A DNA stretch of 64,000 nucleotides from Streptomyces sp. NBC_01296 (lineage in GTDB: Bacteria; Actinomycetota; Actinomycetes; Streptomycetales; Streptomycetaceae), in the NCBI RefSeq assembly GCF_035984415.1, contig NZ_CP130720.1:4898001-4962000 (forward strand), given 5' to 3'. The position numbers and the translations under genes were made by a program. The notes beneath the pieces are model-generated. The model was given only the letters and a program-made list of their open reading frames with translations. It was not told where the DNA came from and did no database searches. This document shows positions 48,532 through 60,128 of this stretch, in pieces (the first letter of the stretch is position 1; the number at the start of each line of letters is the position of its first letter).

Positions 48532-48837
48532 GTCGGTTCATCCTCTTCGTCGAGTGAATTCTTCGCGGAGCGGGGGACGAAGCGTTCAGTATCGATGCGA
48601 CATCCGGTGATCTTTCGGTGCTTTCCGACGTACGGCCTGAATCGCCCCCTCCGGGCCCGCGGCGCCCTCGGCCCCGGACCTGCCCGGGGCCGGTGCCGGG
48701 CTGCAAATACCTCTTCATCGGCGCCCGTTGGAGGCGATGGCGCGAAGACGGCGGCCGATGACCAAATCATGCAAGCATGCTTGATTGTTTTGCTGGCGGC
48801 TGCCAGTCTTCCCCTCACGCCGAAAGGGGAGCCCGCC
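48532..48837. other. 306-bp divergent regulatory region (hydrolase / acyl-CoA operon)
   Basis: No gene is seen. The right third (48760-48800) is unusually AT-rich for this genome and contains the 12-bp palindrome described separately. It is the likely promoter of the acyl-CoA operon. A G/C-rich hairpin-prone patch lies at about 48655-48705. Confidence 0.45.
48772..48783. promoter_or_regulatory. palindromic operator candidate for the TetR regulator
   Basis: CAAGCATGCTTG is a perfect 12-bp palindrome, flanked by AATCA on the left and TGATT overlapping the right edge. It lies 55 bp before the first gene of an operon whose last gene encodes a TetR protein. TetR repressors of acyl-CoA operons bind short palindromes of this kind. 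Confidence 0.6.
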
Positions 48838-49634
48838 GTGCTCGATCCGTCAGCTGTCGCCGTCTTCGCCGATCTGCGCGAGGAAGGCCTCGAACTCGAA
48901 ACCCTGGTACGGGACCTGCCCGACGCCTGCTGGGCCGGGCCCACCCCCGCGCCTGGCTGGACCGTCGCCCACCAGATCGCCCACCTGCACTGGACCGACC
49001 GGGCCGCGCTGGTCTCCCTCACCGACGCCGAAGGCTTCGCCGCCTTGGTCGAGGAGGCGGTGAAGTCCCCCGGTTCCTTCGTGGACGAGGGCGCGGCGGA
49101 GGGCGCCGCGCTGCCGCCCGCCGAGCTGCTGGAGCGCTGGCGGGCCGGGCGCGCCGCCCTCGACGAGGCGCTCGCCGCGGCCTCGCCCGACGCCAAGTTC
49201 CCCTGGTATGGGCCGCCGATGAAGGCCGCCTCCATGGCGAGCGCCCGCCTGATGGAGACCTGGGCGCACGGCCAGGACGTCGCGGACGCCCTCGCAGTAC
49301 CCCGCACCCCGACCGCGCGGCTGCGGCACGTGGCCCGGATCGGCGTACGGGCCCGCGACTACGCGTTCGCCGTACGGGGACTGCCCGCGCCCTCCGGGGA
49401 GTTCAGGGTGGAACTCGTACCCCCGGACGGCGGGGAGCCCTGGGCGTACGGCCCGCAGGACGCGGCGGACCGGATCACCGGCCCGGCGCTCGACTTCTGC
49501 CTCCTGGTGACCCAGCGGGCCCACCGTGCGGACCTGGCCCTGACCGCGACCGGCCCCGACGCCGACCGCTGGCTGGACATCGCCCAGGCCTTCGCCGGTC
49601 CGGCGGGCCCCGGCCGCGCCCCGGGGGCCACGCG

Positions 49635-49638
<4 letters not shown>
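48838..49638 (+). CDS. TIGR03084-type DinB-like (mycothiol-dependent isomerase fold) protein
   Basis: This encodes a 266-residue helical-bundle protein of the DinB/maleylpyruvate-isomerase superfamily. Metal ligands are likely the His in PGWTVAHQIAHLHWTD (about residues 38-53) and in METWAHGQDVADAL (about 140). The TIGR03084 group is actinobacterial and often linked to acyl-CoA catabolic operons; its reaction is unknown. The GTG at 48838 has AAAGGGGA upstream. It is the first gene of the operon and overlaps the next gene by ATGA. Confidence 0.87.
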
Positions 49639-53035
<3,397 letters not shown>

Positions 53036-53043
53036 GCCCGCAC

Positions 53044-55023
53044 ATGACGAACCCGATCACCTCCCTCCTGGTCGCCAACCGCGGTGAGATCGCCGTCCGC
53101 GTCTTCCGCACCGCCCGCGCCCTGGGCCTGGCCACCGTCGCCGTCCACTCCGACCCCGACGCCGACGCCCTGCACGTACGGGAGGCCGACGCGGCCGTGC
53201 GCCTCCCGGGCGCCGCCCCCGCCGACACCTACCTGCGCGGCGACCTGGTCATCAAGGCCGCCCTCGCCGCCGGCGCGGACGCCGTCCACCCCGGCTACGG
53301 GTTCCTCTCCGAGAACGCCGGCTTCGCCCGCGAGGTCGTCGCCGCCGGACTCACGTGGATCGGCCCGCCGCCCGAGGCCATAGAGGCCATGGCCTCCAAG
53401 ACCCGGGCCAAGGAGCTGATGCGCGCCGCCGGGGTCCCGCTCCTGGACCCCGTCGACCCGGCGGACGCCACCGCCGCCGACCTGCCCCTCCTGCTCAAGG
53501 CCGCCGCGGGCGGCGGCGGCCGCGGCATGCGCGTCGTACGGGACCTCGACACCCTCAAGGAGGAGCTGGAGGGCGCCTGCGCCGAGGCCCGCTCCGCCTT
53601 CGGCGACGGCGAGGTCTTCGCCGAGCCCTACGTCGAGCGCGGCCGCCACGTCGAGGTCCAGATCCTCGCCGACTCCCACGGCACCGTCTGGGCCCTCGGC
53701 ACCCGCGACTGCTCCCTCCAGCGGCGCCACCAGAAGGTCATCGAGGAGGCCCCGGCCCCCGCACTGCCCGAGGCGCTGCGCGCCGGCCTCCACGAGGCCG
53801 CCGTGGCCGCCGCCCGCGCGGTCTCCTACCAGGGCGCGGGCACGGTCGAGTTCCTCGTCGCCGCCGACGGACGCCCGTACTTCCTGGAGATGAACACCCG
53901 CCTCCAGGTGGAACACCCCGTCACCGAGGCCGTCTTCGGCCTCGACCTCGTCGCCCTGCAACTGCGCATCGCCGAGGGCGCGGCCCTGCCGCTGACACCC
54001 CCGGAGCCCGCCGGGCACGCCGTCGAGGCCCGCCTGTACGCCGAGGACCCCGCCCAGGACTGGCGCCCCCAGACCGGAGTCCTGCACACCCTCGCCGTCC
54101 CCGGTGAGGTCCGCGTGGACACCGGCTTCGCCGACGGGGACACCGTCGGCATCCACTACGACCCGATGCTCGCCAAGGTCGTCGCCCACGCCCCCACCCG
54201 GGCCGAGGCGGTCCGCGCCCTCGCCCAGGCCCTGGCCGGAGCTCGCATCCACGGGCTCACCACCAACCGCGAGCTCCTCGTACGCTCCCTGCGGCACCCG
54301 GAGTTCGCCGAGGCCCGGCTCGACACCGGGTTCTACGAGCGGCACCTCGGAGCCCTCACCGAAGGCAGCCCGGACGCCACCCTGGCCGCGGTCGCAGCCG
54401 CCCTCGCCGATGCCGCGCCGGCCCCGGACGGCCCGCTCGCCGCCCGGCTCGGCGGCTGGCGCAACCTCCGCTCCCAGCCCCAGATCCGCCGCTACAGCGC
54501 GGCGGGCGCCGAGTACGAGGTCCGTTACCGGCCCGCCCGCAGCGGGCCCCCGGAGCTCGTGGACCATCCCGGTGTTCGAGTCCTGGCCGTCGAGTCCGAC
54601 CGGGTCACCCTCGAAGTCGAGGGCGTCCGCCGGATGTTCCACGTGAAACGCAAATCGAACACCGACGGCGCAGGAGCCGCCGAGACCTACGTCGACTCGC
54701 CCCCGGTCTTCGGCGGGGGCACCCCCACGCTCGGGGCGCACACCCTCACCCCCGTCCCCCGGTTCGCCGATCCCCAGGACCGCACCGAACCCGGCTCCCT
54801 GCTCGCCCCCATGCCCGGCACCGTCGTCCGCGTCGCCGAGGGCCTCGCCCCCGGCGCCGCCGTCACGGCCGGGCAGCCCCTGCTCTGGCTGGAGGCCATG
54901 AAGATGGAGCACCGCATCGTCTCGCCCGCCTCCGGCACGCTCACCGCGCTCCACGCCACCCTCGGCCACACGGTCGAGTTCGGCGCCCTGCTCGCCGTAG
55001 TCCAGGAGGAACAGCCCGCATGA
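53044..55023 (+). CDS. acyl-CoA carboxylase, biotin carboxylase/BCCP (alpha) subunit
   Basis: This encodes a 659-residue subunit. The biotin carboxylase domain (1-445) has SLLVANRGEIAVRVFRTAR, LKAAAGGGGRGMRVV (ATP grasp), YVERGRHVEVQILAD and FLEMNTRLQVEHPVTE. A BT-like middle region follows. The biotin carboxyl carrier domain has the biotinylated Lys620 in EAMKMEH. It supplies carboxybiotin to the beta subunit. The linker between about 530 and 560 (RMFHVKRKSNTDG) contains a parS-like DNA motif. It starts 8 bp after the beta gene and overlaps the dehydrogenase gene. Confidence 0.95.
   Translation: MTNPITSLLVANRGEIAVRVFRTARALGLATVAVHSDPDADALHVREADAAVRLPGAAPADTYLRGDLVIKAALAAGADAVHPGYGFLSENAGFAREVVAAGLTWIGPPPEAIEAMASKTRAKELMRAAGVPLLDPVDPADATAADLPLLLKAAAGGGGRGMRVVRDLDTLKEELEGACAEARSAFGDGEVFAEPYVERGRHVEVQILADSHGTVWALGTRDCSLQRRHQKVIEEAPAPALPEALRAGLHEAAVAAARAVSYQGAGTVEFLVAADGRPYFLEMNTRLQVEHPVTEAVFGLDLVALQLRIAEGAALPLTPPEPAGHAVEARLYAEDPAQDWRPQTGVLHTLAVPGEVRVDTGFADGDTVGIHYDPMLAKVVAHAPTRAEAVRALAQALAGARIHGLTTNRELLVRSLRHPEFAEARLDTGFYERHLGALTEGSPDATLAAVAAALADAAPAPDGPLAARLGGWRNLRSQPQIRRYSAAGAEYEVRYRPARSGPPELVDHPGVRVLAVESDRVTLEVEGVRRMFHVKRKSNTDGAGAAETYVDSPPVFGGGTPTLGAHTLTPVPRFADPQDRTEPGSLLAPMPGTVVRVAEGLAPGAAVTAGQPLLWLEAMKMEHRIVSPASGTLTALHATLGHTVEFGALLAVVQEEQPA
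54636..54649. promoter_or_regulatory. parS-like 14-mer inside the alpha-subunit gene
   Basis: GTTCCACGTGAAAC differs at one base from the Streptomyces parS consensus GTTTCACGTGAAAC. It encodes part of MFHVKR in an otherwise variable linker. Confidence 0.4.
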
Positions 55024-56192
55024 GCCCCGCCACCAGCGCCGTTGTCGAGACCGAAGAACACAAGGCCCTGCGCGCCGCCGTCGCCGCGCTCGGGCAGCGC
55101 TACGGCCGCGCGTACCTCGCCCGCGTCGCCCGCGAGGGCGGCCACCCCGACGAGCTGTGGGCCGACGCCGCCAAGCTCGGCTACCTCGGGGTCAACCTCC
55201 CCGAGGAGTACGGCGGCGGGGGCGGCGGCATCGCCGAACTCTCCATCGTCCTCGAGGAACTGGGCGCCGCCGGCTGTCCCCTGCTGATGATGGTCGTCTC
55301 GCCCGCCATCTGCGGCACGGTCATCTCCCGCTTCGGCACCGACGCCCAGAAGCAGGCCTGGCTCCCCGGCCTCGCCGACGGCAGCCGCACCATGGCCTTC
55401 GGCATCACCGAACCCGACGCCGGCTCCAACTCCCACCGCATCACCACCACGGCCCGCCGCGACGGCGAGGAGTGGGTGCTGACCGGGCGCAAGGTCTTCA
55501 TCTCCGGCGTCGACATCGCCGACGCCACCCTCATCGTCGGGCGCACCGAAGACGCGCGCACGGGGAGCCTGAAGCCCTGCCTGTTCATCGTGCCGCGCGA
55601 CACCCCCGGCTTCTCCCGTTCCGTCATCGACATGGAACTCCAGGCGGCGGAGAAGCAGTTCGAGCTTACCCTCGACGAGGTACGGCTGCCCGCCGACGCC
55701 CTCGTCGGCGACGAGGACGCAGGCCTGCTCCAGCTCTTCGCGGGACTCAACCCCGAACGCATCATGACCGCCGCCTTCGCCATCGGCATGGGCCGCCACG
55801 CCCTCGCCAAGGCCGTCGAATACGCGAAGACCCGCCAGGTCTGGAAGGAGGCGATCGGCGCCCACCAGGCCATCGCCCACCCCCTCGCCGCCGCCCACAT
55901 CGACCTCGAACTCGCCCGCCTGATGATGCAGAAGGCCGCCCACCTCTACGACGCGGGCGACGACATGGCCGCCGGTGAGGCCGCGAACATGGCCAAGTAC
56001 GCTGCCGCCGAGGCCTGCGTGAAGGCGGTGGACCAGTCGGTCCACACCCTGGGCGGCAACGGCCTCACCCGCGAGTACGGACTGGCCTCTCTCATCACCG
56101 CCTCCCGGGTGTCCCGCATCGCCCCCGTCAGCCGCGAGATGATCCTCAACTTCGTCTCGCACCAGACCTTGGGCCTGCCCAAGTCGTACTGA
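55020..56192 (+). CDS. acyl-CoA dehydrogenase
   Basis: This encodes a 390-residue FAD enzyme with a complete fold. The N-terminal helices contain LGYLGVNLPEEYGGGGGGIAELSIVLEELG. The middle signature is MAFGITEPDAGSNSHRITTTARRDGEEWVLTGRKVFIS, and the C-terminal part has EACVKAVDQSVHTLGGNGLTREYGLASLI. The catalytic base position lies in this last block. It probably acts on a branched or terpenoid acyl-CoA (isovaleryl/citronellyl type) given its neighbours. The start overlaps the carboxylase alpha stop by ATGA. Confidence 0.94.
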   Translation: MSPATSAVVETEEHKALRAAVAALGQRYGRAYLARVAREGGHPDELWADAAKLGYLGVNLPEEYGGGGGGIAELSIVLEELGAAGCPLLMMVVSPAICGTVISRFGTDAQKQAWLPGLADGSRTMAFGITEPDAGSNSHRITTTARRDGEEWVLTGRKVFISGVDIADATLIVGRTEDARTGSLKPCLFIVPRDTPGFSRSVIDMELQAAEKQFELTLDEVRLPADALVGDEDAGLLQLFAGLNPERIMTAAFAIGMGRHALAKAVEYAKTRQVWKEAIGAHQAIAHPLAAAHIDLELARLMMQKAAHLYDAGDDMAAGEAANMAKYAAAEACVKAVDQSVHTLGGNGLTREYGLASLITASRVSRIAPVSREMILNFVSHQTLGLPKSY

Positions 56193-56208
56193 GCGGTGTC
56201 CGGCGTCA

Positions 56209-56255
56209 CGGCCGGCCCGGTCGGCCGGCCCGGTCGGCCGCCCGGTCGGCCGGGC
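56209..56255 (+). repeat. 13-bp tandem repeat array
   Basis: CGGCCGGCCCGGT occurs twice (56209-56221 and 56222-56234), followed by degenerate copies (56235-56246 and 56247-56255). It lies in the gap between the dehydrogenase and hydratase genes and can form hairpins. Confidence 0.8.
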
Positions 56256-56313
56256 GCCGGCGGGCCCCCGCCGCCCGGCCCCACGCATCCGCACAACCTC
56301 CGGAGGACATGGC

Positions 56314-57051
56314 ATGACCCGCCCAGTCGGCGCCGCGCGAACGCATGGCGTCACCACCCTCACGCTCGACTCCCCGGCCAACCGCAACGCACTCTCCGCG
56401 GACCTCGTCGGCGAGCTGCGCACGGCCCTCGCCGACGCGGCGGCGGACCCGGAGGCACGGGCCGTCGTCCTCACCCACACCGGCACCACGTTCTGCGCCG
56501 GCGCCGACCTGAAGTCCCCCTGCGACCCGGCCGACTTCCTCGCCCTGCTCCGCGAGATCGCCGAACTCCCCCAGCCGGTCGTGGCCCGCGTCACCGGCCA
56601 CGTCCGGGCGGGCGGCCTCGGCCTCCTCGGCGTCTGCGACATCGCCGCCGCCGGCCCGGCCTCCACGTACGCCTTCACCGAGACCCACCTGGGCGTGGTC
56701 CCGGCCGTGATCTCCGCGCCGCTGCTGCCGCGCCTGGACCCGCGCGCCGCCGCCCGGTACTTCCTGACCGCCGAGGCCTTCGACGCCGCCGAAGCCGTCC
56801 GGATCGGCCTGCTCACCCTCCACGGCGACGACGTGGACCAGGTCCTCGACCCCGTCCTCGCGGGCCTGCGCAAGGCCGGCCCGCAGGCCCTCGCCGCCAC
56901 CAAGGAACTGCTCACCGCCCCGGTGCGGGCCGTCCTCGCCCGCGACGGCGCCGCCCTCACCGAGCTGTCCGCCCACCACTTCGGCTCCGCCGAGGCCCGC
57001 GAGGGCATCGGCGCCCGCTTCGAACGCCGGGACCCGTCATGGGCCCTGTGA
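56314..57051 (+). CDS. enoyl-CoA hydratase family protein
   Basis: This encodes a 245-residue crotonase-fold protein. The CoA-binding start THGVTTLTLDSPANRNALSADLV, the first oxyanion loop THTGTTFCAGADLKSP and the second one GHVRAGGLGLLGVCDIAAAGP are present. The catalytic Glu position is taken by Val/Ala-rich sequence near FTETHLGVVPAVISAP, where Glu in FTETHLG aligns as one of the two acids. In the Liu/Atu type pathway such a protein hydrates the carboxylated enoyl-CoA. GGAGGA precedes the ATG. Its end overlaps the TetR start by 13 bp. Confidence 0.9.
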   Translation: MTRPVGAARTHGVTTLTLDSPANRNALSADLVGELRTALADAAADPEARAVVLTHTGTTFCAGADLKSPCDPADFLALLREIAELPQPVVARVTGHVRAGGLGLLGVCDIAAAGPASTYAFTETHLGVVPAVISAPLLPRLDPRAAARYFLTAEAFDAAEAVRIGLLTLHGDDVDQVLDPVLAGLRKAGPQALAATKELLTAPVRAVLARDGAALTELSAHHFGSAEAREGIGARFERRDPSWAL

Positions 57052-57656
57052 CCGACGCCGGCTCCGTGCAGGACACCCAGCCCGGCCCCAAGCAGGCCCG
57101 CAGCCGCGTCACCCGGCGCCACCTCCTGGAAGCGGCCGTCTCCTGCCTCGCCGAACAGGGCTGGGCCGGCTCCACCGTCGCCGTCGTCGCCGAACGCGCC
57201 GGTGTCTCCAGAGGCGCGGCCCAGTACCACTTCCCGACGCGCGAGGACCTGTTCACCGCCGCCGTCGCCTACGTCGCCGAGGAACGCTCCGCCGCCCTGC
57301 GCGACCTCTTCCACGCCGGACCCGCCGCCCGCCCCGCCGTGGTCGAAGCCCTCGTCGACCTCTACACCGGAGCCCTCTTCCGCGCCGCCCTCCAGCTGTG
57401 GGTCGCCGCCTCCAACGAGGAGCAGCTGCGCCCCCAGGTCACCGAACTGGAGGCCCGCGTGGGCCGCGAGACCCACCGCATCGCCGTGGAGCTCCTCGGC
57501 GCGGACGAGTCCGTCCCCGGCGTGCGCGAGACCGTACAGGGCCTCCTCGACATGGCCCGCGGCCTCGGCCTGGCCAACGTCCTCACCGACGACGCGGCCC
57601 GCCGCGCCCGCGTGGTCGCCCAATGGTCGCGGATCCTGGACGACACCCTCGGCTGA
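57039..57656 (+). CDS. TetR family regulator of the acyl-CoA operon
   Basis: This encodes a 205-residue repressor. The HTH is RRHLLEAAVSCLAEQGWAGSTVAVVAERAGVSRGAAQYHFPTREDLFTAAV (about 23-75), and the C-terminal ligand domain is helical. It is the last gene of the operon (ATG at 57039, overlapping the hydratase gene), and a strong terminator follows. It most likely represses the operon until an acyl-CoA ligand binds. The palindrome at 48772-48783 is the best operator candidate. Confidence 0.9.
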   Translation: MGPVTDAGSVQDTQPGPKQARSRVTRRHLLEAAVSCLAEQGWAGSTVAVVAERAGVSRGAAQYHFPTREDLFTAAVAYVAEERSAALRDLFHAGPAARPAVVEALVDLYTGALFRAALQLWVAASNEEQLRPQVTELEARVGRETHRIAVELLGADESVPGVRETVQGLLDMARGLGLANVLTDDAARRARVVAQWSRILDDTLG

Positions 57657-57663
57657 GGACGCG

Positions 57664-57703
57664 GAGGGCGCCGCACCCCGTACCGCGGGATTGCGGCGCC
57701 CTC
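57664..57703. terminator. hairpin closing the acyl-CoA operon
   Basis: A perfect 12-bp stem (57664-57675 with 57692-57703) and a 16-nt loop lie between the convergent tetR and citrate synthase genes. Confidence 0.82.
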
Positions 57704-57723
57704 ACGCCCTGCGAAGGAAGGGC

Positions 57724-58830
57724 TCAGGCCGTCTCGGCGATGTCGGCGTACCCCTCGATCTCGCGGGGGTTGCGCTGACCCGGGCCGATGTAGCGGGCCG
57801 ACGGGCGCACCAGGCGGCCCGTGCGCTTCTGCTCCAGGATGTGCGCCGACCAGCCGGCGGTCCGGGCGCAGGTGAACATCGAGGTGAACATGTGCGCCGG
57901 GACCTCCGCGAAGTCCAGCATGATCGCGGCCCAGAACTCCACGTTGGTCGCCAGCACCCGGTCGGGGCGGCGGGCGTGCAGCTCCTCCAGCGCGGCCTTC
58001 TCGAGCGCGGCGGCCACCTCGTAGCGCGGCGCGTCCAGCTCCTTGGCGGTGCGCCGCAGCACACGGGCGCGCGGGTCTTCGGCCCGGTACACGCGGTGCC
58101 CGAAGCCCATCAGCCGCTCGCCCTTGTCCAGGGCCTTCTTCACGTACGCCACGGCGTCGCCGGTGCGCTCGATCTCCTCGATCATGCCGAGCACGCGGGA
58201 CGGCGCGCCGCCGTGCAGCGGCCCGGACATGGCGCCGACGGCGCCCGAGAGGGCCGCGGCCACGTCCGCACCGGTCGAGGCGATCACCCGCGCGGTGAAC
58301 GTCGAGGCGTTCATCCCGTGCTCGGCGGCCGAGGTCCAGTACGCGTCGACGGCCTTGACGTGCTTCGGGTCCGGCTCACCGCGCCAGCGGATCATGAACC
58401 GCTCGACCACGGACTCGGCCTTGTCGATCTCGCTCTGCGGCACCATCGGCCGGCCCTGCCCGCGCGCGGACTGGGCGACGTACGACAGCGCCATCACGGC
58501 GGCGCGCGCGAGGTCGTCGCGGGCGGTCCGCTCGTCGATGTCGAGCAGCGGTTTCAGACCCCACACGGGGGCGAGCATGGCGAGGGCGGACTGCACGTCG
58601 ACACGGATGTCACCGGAGTGCACCGGGATCGGGAAGGGCTCGGCGGCGGGCAGGCCGGGGTTGAACGCCCCGTCGACCAGCAGGCCCCAGACGTTGCCGA
58701 ACGAGACGTGCCCGACGAGATCCTCGATGTCGACCCCGCGGTAGCGGAGCGACCCACCCTCCTTATCCGGTTCGGCGATCTCGGTCTCGAACGCGACGAC
58801 CCCTTCGAGCCCGGGTACGAAGTCGGACAT
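57724..58830 (-). CDS. citrate synthase 2 family protein
   Basis: This encodes a 368-residue citrate/methylcitrate synthase. The active-site blocks are AEHGMNASTFTARVIASTGAD (His), GALHG-type AMSGPLHGGAPSRVLGM, and MGFGHRVYRAEDPRARVLRR (His, Arg), with the catalytic Asp in VEFWAAIMLDFAEVP. It condenses oxaloacetate with acetyl-CoA (or propionyl-CoA). GAGGAGCC precedes the ATG at 58830. It is divergent from pdxH, a pairing common in Streptomyces. The preceding acyl-CoA operon would feed it acetyl-CoA, but that link is only metabolic. Confidence 0.95.
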   Translation of the reverse strand: MSDFVPGLEGVVAFETEIAEPDKEGGSLRYRGVDIEDLVGHVSFGNVWGLLVDGAFNPGLPAAEPFPIPVHSGDIRVDVQSALAMLAPVWGLKPLLDIDERTARDDLARAAVMALSYVAQSARGQGRPMVPQSEIDKAESVVERFMIRWRGEPDPKHVKAVDAYWTSAAEHGMNASTFTARVIASTGADVAAALSGAVGAMSGPLHGGAPSRVLGMIEEIERTGDAVAYVKKALDKGERLMGFGHRVYRAEDPRARVLRRTAKELDAPRYEVAAALEKAALEELHARRPDRVLATNVEFWAAIMLDFAEVPAHMFTSMFTCARTAGWSAHILEQKRTGRLVRPSARYIGPGQRNPREIEGYADIAETA

Positions 58831-59039
58831 CAGGCGGCTCCTCAGATAGTGCGAACACGCGCGGCTCCCGGCGTGACTCGCGGTCCGGCGCGGTCATCCC
58901 CGTTGATGCCCGGCACGGCCGTCGGTCACCCGTGTGGGGACCTCCGGACCGGCCCCAAGATTTTGGCGGTTCCGGATGGCAGGCGGAAGCGTGACATACG
59001 GCACACTGCTGCAAGCACTCCTGCGGCAGGATGGCTGGC

Positions 59040-59693
59040 GTGACCGACCAGGACATTGACCCCGCCACGATGCGCAAGCAGTACCGCTCGGAGATCGTCC
59101 ACGAGGAGGGCCTCGCCGAGGACCCCATGAGGCAGTTCGCCGAGTGGTTCCAGCAGGCCGCCGACTCGCACCTCTTCGAACCGAACGCGATGGTCGTCTC
59201 GACGGCGACCCCCGACGGCCGCCCCAGCTCCCGCACGGTGCTGCTGAAGCAGTTCGACGAGCGGGGCTTCGCCTTCTACACCAACTACGGCTCGCGCAAG
59301 GGCCGCGAGATCGACGCGAACCCGCACGTCGCGCTGCTCTTCCCCTGGCACCCCATCGCCCGCCAGGTCATCGTCACCGGCACGGCCTCGCGGATCGGCC
59401 GCGACGAGACGGCGGCGTACTTCCGCTCCCGCCCGCACGGCTCCCAGCTGGGCGCCTGGGCGAGCGAGCAGTCCCGGGTGATCGGATCCCGCGCCGAGCT
59501 CGACCGCCGTTACACGGAGCTCGCCGAGCGCTACCCCGAGGGCGAGCAGGTCCCCGTCCCGCCCGAGTGGGGCGGCATCCGGGTCGTCCCCGACGCGATG
59601 GAGTTCTGGCAGGGCCACGAGAACCGGCTCCACGACCGGCTGCGCTACGTCCTCGAGGGCGGCAAGTGGCGCCTCGAGCGCCTCTGCCCGTAG
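59040..59693 (+). CDS. pdxH: pyridoxamine 5'-phosphate oxidase
   Basis: This encodes a 217-residue FMN enzyme that oxidises PNP/PMP to PLP. The family blocks MRKQYRSEIVHEEGLAEDPMRQFAEWFQ, SSRTVLLKQFDERGFAFYTNYGSRKG, HPIARQVIVTGTASRI and the C-terminal WQGHENRLHDRLRYVLEGGKWRLERLCP are complete. I use the GTG at 59040 (MTDQDIDPATM) because CAGGAT lies 7 nt upstream as in other leaderless genes here. An ATG at 59031 adds three residues and is equally possible. Confidence 0.95.
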   Translation: MTDQDIDPATMRKQYRSEIVHEEGLAEDPMRQFAEWFQQAADSHLFEPNAMVVSTATPDGRPSSRTVLLKQFDERGFAFYTNYGSRKGREIDANPHVALLFPWHPIARQVIVTGTASRIGRDETAAYFRSRPHGSQLGAWASEQSRVIGSRAELDRRYTELAERYPEGEQVPVPPEWGGIRVVPDAMEFWQGHENRLHDRLRYVLEGGKWRLERLCP

Positions 59694-59769
59694 CCGCGCG
59701 GCGCCGGGCGGGCCGGCTGGGCCGGGCGGGGGTGGGCCGTTGCGGCCCCGCGCACCACTGGCCGGGGCT

Positions 59770-59989
59770 GGAAAACGCAGACGACCCGCGGGCTCGGGTT
59801 TCTCGCCTACAAGGCGAGAAGCCGGCCGGACGTACCGGCGAGCCCGCGGGTCGGGTGACTGCTTGGGATTGGCGCCTGGCGTACCCGCCGGGCACCGCAC
59901 TGGGTGCGTGCGACGACGGGCCCTTAGCCCGCAGCCACCTCACGCGTCCGGTTTCCGTACATTTCGGGAACCACCTCCCTTCTCGTGTA
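59770..59989 (-). ncRNA. candidate small RNA with a 12-codon ORF and three-way-junction 3' end
   Basis: A predicted transcript of about 220 nt runs from the TSS (about 59989) to a G/C-rich structure. A 14-bp closing stem (59783-59796 with 59839-59852) encloses two hairpins: an 8-bp stem with a 5-nt loop (59800-59807 with 59813-59820) and a 5-bp stem (59821-59825 with 59835-59839). On the minus strand the closing stem is followed after a few bases by GCGTTTTCC, so it can act as a terminator. I cannot match it to a known RNA family. It may be a dual-function RNA or a peptide gene. Confidence 0.55.
59924..59962 (-). CDS. 12-residue peptide ORF with perfect Shine-Dalgarno
   Basis: The ORF (MYGNRTREVAAG, TAA stop) starts at the ATG at 59962. 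AGGGAGGTGG (59980-59971) contains GGAGGTG, a full anti-SD match 9 nt before the ATG. It is the best SD seen in the window. The peptide is basic and polar, with no membrane helix. The stop codon lies in a small hairpin (CGGGC-TAAGG-GCCCG). Confidence 0.5.
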   Translation of the reverse strand: MYGNRTREVAAG

Positions 59990-59995
59990 CGGCAG

Positions 59996-60024
59996 AGCCT
60001 AGAACCGCTCCCCGAGGTACTCAA
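59996..60024 (-). promoter_or_regulatory. sigma-HrdB-like promoter of the small minus-strand unit
   Basis: TTGAGT (-35, 60024-60019) and TAGGCT (-10, 60001-59996) on the minus strand are spaced by 17 bp. This is close to the vegetative consensus and is the clearest -35/-10 pair in the window. Confidence 0.65.
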
Positions 60025-60128
60025 GCGATTTATTTCGGGGCGATTCAGGGAATGCGGTGTGGGCTGCGTCACGTTCCAGTTGAATGATCTGACGTGCCGC
60101 ACACGCGAACACCTGCAGGGGGTGCCAG

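Larger units (their letters stand above)
59694..60128. other. 435-bp region between pdxH and the PAS gene
   Basis: This stretch has no plus-strand gene. It holds a complete small transcription unit on the minus strand (promoter 59996-60024, SD 59971-59980, ORF 59924-59962, structured end 59783-59852), described separately. The first 60 bp after pdxH are G/C-rich without a clear hairpin. Confidence 0.6.

Noticed and set aside
54687..57623. 978-codon minus-strand ORF opposite the acyl-CoA operon
   Set aside because: It runs across four complete genes and has shadow composition.
59694..60128. tmRNA, 6S RNA or 6C RNA in the pdxH-PAS gap
   Set aside because: No tRNA-like ends, no tag ORF, no 6S central bubble and no paired six-C loops were seen.
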